Shown: positions 60,631-64,000 of the stretch, piece by piece
How the letters are laid out: each line of letters opens with the position of its first letter
Numbering within the stretch: position 1 is the first letter of the stretch
Translations under genes and position numbers: made by a program
Source: Streptomyces sp. NRRL S-118
GTDB taxonomy: Bacteria > Actinomycetota > Actinomycetes > Streptomycetales > Streptomycetaceae
DNA: 64,000 nt
Reading direction: 5' to 3'
Assembly: GCF_000716335.1 (NCBI RefSeq)
Contig: NZ_KL591003.1
Coordinates: 169,913-233,912, forward strand
The notes under the pieces: model-generated
What the model was told of the DNA's origin: nothing
What the model saw: the letters and a program-made list of their open reading frames with translations, nothing else
The model's database searches: none

Positions 60631-61821
60631 TTGCTCACCACCGAGTTCTACCGGGCACCCGCCGACTGCGGGCTCGTGCGCTGCGGCGACGGCGTGCCCC
60701 GTACGCCGATGCGCGCCCTTCGCGAGGAGATCCATGACGTCCTGGTGTCCGCGCCGGTCGCCGCCGCCCGGCGGACGAGGGACCCCCGCCCCGTGCACCG
60801 GGCCCTCGGCGAGGCGGGGCTGCTCGCCCCGCAGTGGCCCGAGGAGTACGGCGGCCGCGGGGTCAGCCAGGTCGCGGCCGCCGTGCTCGTCGAGGAACTG
60901 GCGATGCACGACGTGCCCGACCTGCTGCACACGCTGACCGTGCAGATCGTCGGTTCCACCCTGCTGAACGTGGCGAGTGACGCGATGAAGGCGAGACACC
61001 TGCCGGGCTTCGCGGCCGGCACCGCCTTCGGCTGTGTGCTCTTCAGCGAACCGCAGGCCGGCTCCGACCTCAACATCCTGTCCACCCGCGCCGTTTCCGA
61101 CGAGAACGGCGGCTACAAGCTCTACGGCACCAAGGTCCACTCGCTGTTCGCGGGCCTCGCCGACTACGGCCTGTGCCTGGCGCGCGGCGAGAACGACGCC
61201 TTCAGCCTGTTCCTGGTCCCGCTGGCCCAGAAGGGCGTGACGATCAGGGCCGTCCCGGGCATCGGTGACGACGCCTTCCACGAGGTGACCCTGGACGGCG
61301 TGGCCGTCACGGCCGACGACGTCGTCGGGTCCATCGGCCAGGGGTGGGCGATCGTCGTCAAGACCCTCGCCTTCGAGCGCACCGGACTCGACTACTACGT
61401 CAAGGCGCTGCGCTGGTACCGCGCCGCCGTCGAACGGCTCGAGGGCCACACCGACCGGCTGGAGGCCGGCCAGCACGACCACATCGGCCTGGCCAAGCTC
61501 AACGCCCGGCTGCTCGCCGCCGGCACGCTCGTACGGCGTGTGCTGACCCGGCTGGACCGGGGTGAGCTCAACGAGGACGAGGCGGCCGCGGCGAAGTGGT
61601 ACACCACCGAGCTCGCCGCCGAGGTGGCCTGGTGGGCGGCCGAGCTCGACGGCGACCACAGCATGACCCTCGACGACCCCGGGACCGACGGGGTGGCACA
61701 TCCACTGGACTCGGCGATGCGGGAGGCCCCCGGGATGCGGATATCCGGCGGCACCGCCGAAATGATGCTGGAGACGCTGGCCCGGCTGCGTCTCGACTCA
61801 GGGGCGGAGGTACGGCCGTGA
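60631..61821 (+). CDS. Acyl-CoA dehydrogenase-like flavoenzyme
   Basis: A 396-residue FAD enzyme of the acyl-CoA dehydrogenase family. ALGEAGLLAPQWPEEYGGRG lies in the N-terminal helical domain, GCVLFSEPQAGSDLNILST in the flavin-binding beta-domain, and IVVKTLAFERTGLDYYV with RISGGTAEMMLETLARLRL in the C-terminal domain. TTG 60631 has a GGGAG site 7 bases upstream. It forms a coupled pair with the next gene (GTGA overlap), like two-subunit dehydrogenases. In NRPS clusters such enzymes desaturate or oxidise carrier-bound or CoA-bound intermediates. The substrate here is unknown. Confidence 0.85.
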   Translation: MLTTEFYRAPADCGLVRCGDGVPRTPMRALREEIHDVLVSAPVAAARRTRDPRPVHRALGEAGLLAPQWPEEYGGRGVSQVAAAVLVEELAMHDVPDLLHTLTVQIVGSTLLNVASDAMKARHLPGFAAGTAFGCVLFSEPQAGSDLNILSTRAVSDENGGYKLYGTKVHSLFAGLADYGLCLARGENDAFSLFLVPLAQKGVTIRAVPGIGDDAFHEVTLDGVAVTADDVVGSIGQGWAIVVKTLAFERTGLDYYVKALRWYRAAVERLEGHTDRLEAGQHDHIGLAKLNARLLAAGTLVRRVLTRLDRGELNEDEAAAAKWYTTELAAEVAWWAAELDGDHSMTLDDPGTDGVAHPLDSAMREAPGMRISGGTAEMMLETLARLRLDSGAEVRP

Positions 61822-62948
61822 CACAGGGAACGCAGCAGGGAGCCGTCGGCGGGGTGCCGGCCGAGCGGTGGCGGGAGCGCGAGGAGGAGGACTCCCTCTT
61901 CCGCCAGTTGCGGCTCACCGTCCGCCAGGGTCTGGAGAGGGACGCCGGGACCCCCGCGCACGCCTGGGAGGCCCTGACCCAGGTGGGCGCGTGGGAGTTC
62001 GCGCTGCCCATCGGCATGGACGGCCTCGACCTCGGCCAGGCCGTGGCCGCCATGGTGTGCGAGGAGGGCGGCGACGCGATGCAGCCCGTCCCGCTGACCG
62101 ACACCCTGCTCGCACTCGACGTGCTCTCCGGGCTCGGTCCCCTCGCCCCCGACGGGCTCGACGGCCTCCTCGACCGGGTGCGGGAGGGGACGCACCCGAT
62201 CGCGGTGCCGGGCCGGCTGCCCGACCCGCGCGGCAGCGTGCCGCCCGGCATCACGTGGAAGCCGGACGGGGACGGGGGCGGCATCGTGCTCGACGGCTCC
62301 GGCGGGCCCTTCGCCGCCGGAGTCGGGCCGGGCTCACTGCTGGTCCTGGCCTCCGGTCCGGACGGGCCGTGCGTCGCGCTCGTGGACCTGCCGGCCGGCG
62401 GGGTGGAGGTGCGCCCGCTGCGCGACCACGGCGGTGGGGCCGTCGCCGGAGCGGTCTTCGACCAGGCCCACGTGCCCGCCGGGTCCGTGGTGCTGCGGGG
62501 CATCGCGGCGGAACGGGCGCTGGCCCGGGTGGGGTTGCGGGCGGCCGTGCACCAGGCGTCGCTGCTCGCCGGCATCACCGCCGCCGCGCTGACGGCCGTG
62601 GTGTCCCGGATCAGGAGCCGCCGGCAGTTCGGGCAGGCGCTGGTGAAGCACCAGGGGCCGCGGCTGCGCGTGGCCGGTCTCCTGGCGCGGCTCGACGCGG
62701 TCCGCTGGGCCGTCGGGGACGCCGCCAAGGACCTCGACGAGAACCGGCTGACGTGCGGGGAGGCCGCCGGGCTCATCGCCCTGACCGCGGAGACCGCCCT
62801 GGACGTGACCCGGGACGCGGTCCATCTGCACGGCGCGTCGGGGCTGGTGCGCGACGGGCTCGTGGCCGGGTGCTACCGGCGGGCGGCCTGGGAGGCGTTG
62901 CGCTGCGGCCGGCCGGCGCACCTGTGGGACATCGCCGCGCACGGCTAG
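61818..62948 (+). CDS. Acyl-CoA dehydrogenase-like second subunit
   Basis: A 376-residue, more divergent acyl-CoA dehydrogenase relative. The N-terminal domain is recognisable (VGAWEFALPIGMDGLDLGQA), the middle is Gly/Pro/Asp-rich and weakly conserved, and the C-terminal helical domain is clear (VVSRIRSRRQFGQALVKHQG, ETALDVTRDAVHLHGASGLV, YRRAAWEALRCG). GTG 61818 overlaps the previous stop by 4 bases with GGAGG upstream. Paired dehydrogenases often form heteromers in which one subunit carries most of the active site. This is the last gene of the cluster. Confidence 0.82.
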   Translation: MTQGTQQGAVGGVPAERWREREEEDSLFRQLRLTVRQGLERDAGTPAHAWEALTQVGAWEFALPIGMDGLDLGQAVAAMVCEEGGDAMQPVPLTDTLLALDVLSGLGPLAPDGLDGLLDRVREGTHPIAVPGRLPDPRGSVPPGITWKPDGDGGGIVLDGSGGPFAAGVGPGSLLVLASGPDGPCVALVDLPAGGVEVRPLRDHGGGAVAGAVFDQAHVPAGSVVLRGIAAERALARVGLRAAVHQASLLAGITAAALTAVVSRIRSRRQFGQALVKHQGPRLRVAGLLARLDAVRWAVGDAAKDLDENRLTCGEAAGLIALTAETALDVTRDAVHLHGASGLVRDGLVAGCYRRAAWEALRCGRPAHLWDIAAHG

Positions 62949-63332
62949 GTGTGCTGTCCGAACAGGTTGGTGACGCCTGGACACCGCACCTCGCGGCGTT
63001 GTCGTCGGTCGCCGCTGCTCCGCCGTGCGACGCGCCCCCCGGCCCTGACGGGCCTGGGGAGGCCCGATGCGCCGGACGCCGCTCCCTGATCCGGCCTGAT
63101 CCGCACGAAAAGGCCTGACCGGAAGGGGCGCGCGGGCGTCGAAGGGGGTGCCCCGAAGGCAGGGGGAGCGCCGAGGGCCGCGCGGCACGGGGCTCCCCCG
63201 GCCGCAGTCGGGGGGCCCGGGCACGAGCGACCTTCGGCGCACGCCGACGCCCCCGGGGCGAATCCCCGGGCGGGAACGGCCAGGGGCTCCCGGCCTGCGG
63301 GAGCCCCTGGCCCGGAGAAGACCTCCGCCGGA
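62949..63332. other. Convergent intergenic region at cluster end
   Basis: About 380 bases between the last cluster gene and the convergent acetyltransferase gene. It holds the bidirectional terminator at 63278-63312. Otherwise I see no gene, repeat or RNA. Confidence 0.6.
63278..63312. terminator. Strong bidirectional terminator hairpin
   Basis: GGCCAGGGGCTCCC (63278-63291) pairs perfectly with GGGAGCCCCTGGCC (63299-63312) around a 7-base loop. It sits between convergent genes, 20 bases beyond the acetyltransferase stop, and should stop transcription from both sides. Confidence 0.8.
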
Positions 63333-63914
63333 TCAGTCCAGGTCGAGCCGCATCACCCAGCGGTACCTCTTGTCGCTCTTGGCCTCGGTCCTGCGCACCC
63401 GGCGGAAGCCGGACCGCTCGAACATCTCCATCGTGCCGACGTACGCCAGCGTCGGGTTGACCCGGCCGCCCTCGGGGTCCACGGGGTACCCCTCGACGGC
63501 GGGGGCCCCGCCGGCCCGGGCGTGCGCCACCGCGCCGTCGAGCAGGCCGGACGCGACGCCCCGGCCGCGGAACTCCTTGCGTACGACGAAGCAGGTCACG
63601 GACCACACCGGGGAATCGTCGATCTCCGGGATCGTCCTCGAGGAGGTGAGGCGGTCCAGCTGCTTGCGGGGGGCCACGTTGCACCAGCCGGCCGGCTGCC
63701 CGTCGAGGTAACCGAGCACCCCGGGCGGCGGGTCGGCCGCCTCGACGAGGGAGCGCAGGTGGGCGCCCCGCTCGTCGGCGGACATCCGCCCGTAGTCGCC
63801 CGTGGTCAGCCGCCAGGCCATGCACCAGCAGGTGTGCGCGCTCTTCCGGGGCTGCAGGACCGCCTGCAGATCGTTCCATCGCTCGGCGGTCGCCGGCAGA
63901 ACTTCCAGACTCAT
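63333..63914 (-). CDS. GNAT-family N-acetyltransferase
   Basis: A 193-residue acetyl-CoA-dependent acyltransferase. The acetyl-CoA-binding motif is VRKEFRGRGVASGLLDGAVA, preceded by the strand SVTCFVV and followed by AVEGYPVDPEGG and MEMFERSGFRRV (the last typical of GNAT strand/helix ends). The N-terminus contains CWCMAWRLTTGDYG, common in a subgroup annotated only as GNAT. ATG 63914 is preceded by purine-rich GAAAGAGAG. It is convergent to the NRPS cluster and separated by a terminator, so I place it outside. The acceptor substrate is unknown. Confidence 0.88.
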   Translation of the reverse strand: MSLEVLPATAERWNDLQAVLQPRKSAHTCWCMAWRLTTGDYGRMSADERGAHLRSLVEAADPPPGVLGYLDGQPAGWCNVAPRKQLDRLTSSRTIPEIDDSPVWSVTCFVVRKEFRGRGVASGLLDGAVAHARAGGAPAVEGYPVDPEGGRVNPTLAYVGTMEMFERSGFRRVRRTEAKSDKRYRWVMRLDLD

Positions 63915-64000
63915 CAGGCTACTTCGCTCTCTTTCCAGTGCTGTACGGGCCCCGCGTGCGCGGACCCGCCCGTTCCTCGGCCGCTGTCGGGGACAACGGC

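Overview
The window is very GC-rich actinobacterial DNA, almost certainly chromosome of a Streptomyces or a close relative. The signs are frequent GTG and TTG starts, dense translationally coupled genes (ATGA, GTGA and TGATG junctions), SpoIIE-type phosphatases fused to PAS, GAF and kinase-like domains, an ECF sigma factor, a SARP regulator and a large NRPS locus. I saw no tRNA, rRNA, CRISPR array, transposase or integrase.

Region 1 (1-31800) is ordinary and mosaic. It holds a copper module (secreted His-rich protein and copA, with two perfect CsoR-type operators between them), followed by a 20-bp-arm hairpin and a broken isocitrate lyase/PEP mutase-family gene. Next come a cold-shock protein, two alpha/beta hydrolases and a PAS-GAF-SpoIIE-HATPase phosphatase. 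An XRE regulator overlaps a small HTH-like protein, and a D-Ala-D-Ala carboxypeptidase carries a long acidic repeat extension. An ECF sigma factor is coupled to a membrane-anchored L,D-transpeptidase-like protein that has lost its catalytic Cys. A MetOD1-like/SpoIIE pair, a TMEM175-type channel and several small secreted or conserved proteins follow. A group at 26233-31034 (lipid kinase, alkyl-DHAP-synthase-like flavoenzyme, TetR, GlpD) looks like an ether-lipid locus.

Region 2 (about 33178-62948) is the most interesting part: a nonribosomal peptide cluster of about 30 kb. On the minus strand lie a tryptophan 7-halogenase-like enzyme, its flavin reductase and a Na+/H+ antiporter. Divergent from these are a SARP regulator and a tightly packed plus-strand operon: aldehyde dehydrogenase, free-standing A-T didomain, type II thioesterase, MbtH-like protein, a P450 of the kind that beta-hydroxylates carrier-bound amino acids, an A-T-Cy-methyltransferase protein and a Sfp-type PPTase. 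After an AlkZ-like DNA glycosylase-family protein and an MFS exporter (whose promoter carries a SARP-type direct repeat) come C-A-T-TE, C-A-T, a lone C-like protein and two acyl-CoA dehydrogenases.

My working model is inference. A (chloro)tryptophan is loaded on the A-T didomain, beta-hydroxylated by the P450 and released by the thioesterase. Side-chain cleavage and aldehyde oxidation would then give a (chloro)indole-carboxylic acid, which starts the A-T-Cy line: its A domain lacks the Asp that binds alpha-amino groups. The Cy domain would form an azoline. Other oddities are a terminal TE with Cys in place of Ser, a lone C domain without its catalytic His, and a Cy-type A domain behind a canonical C domain. 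The product cannot be named from sequence alone.

Region 3 (62949-64000) has a strong bidirectional terminator that closes the cluster and a convergent GNAT acetyltransferase.
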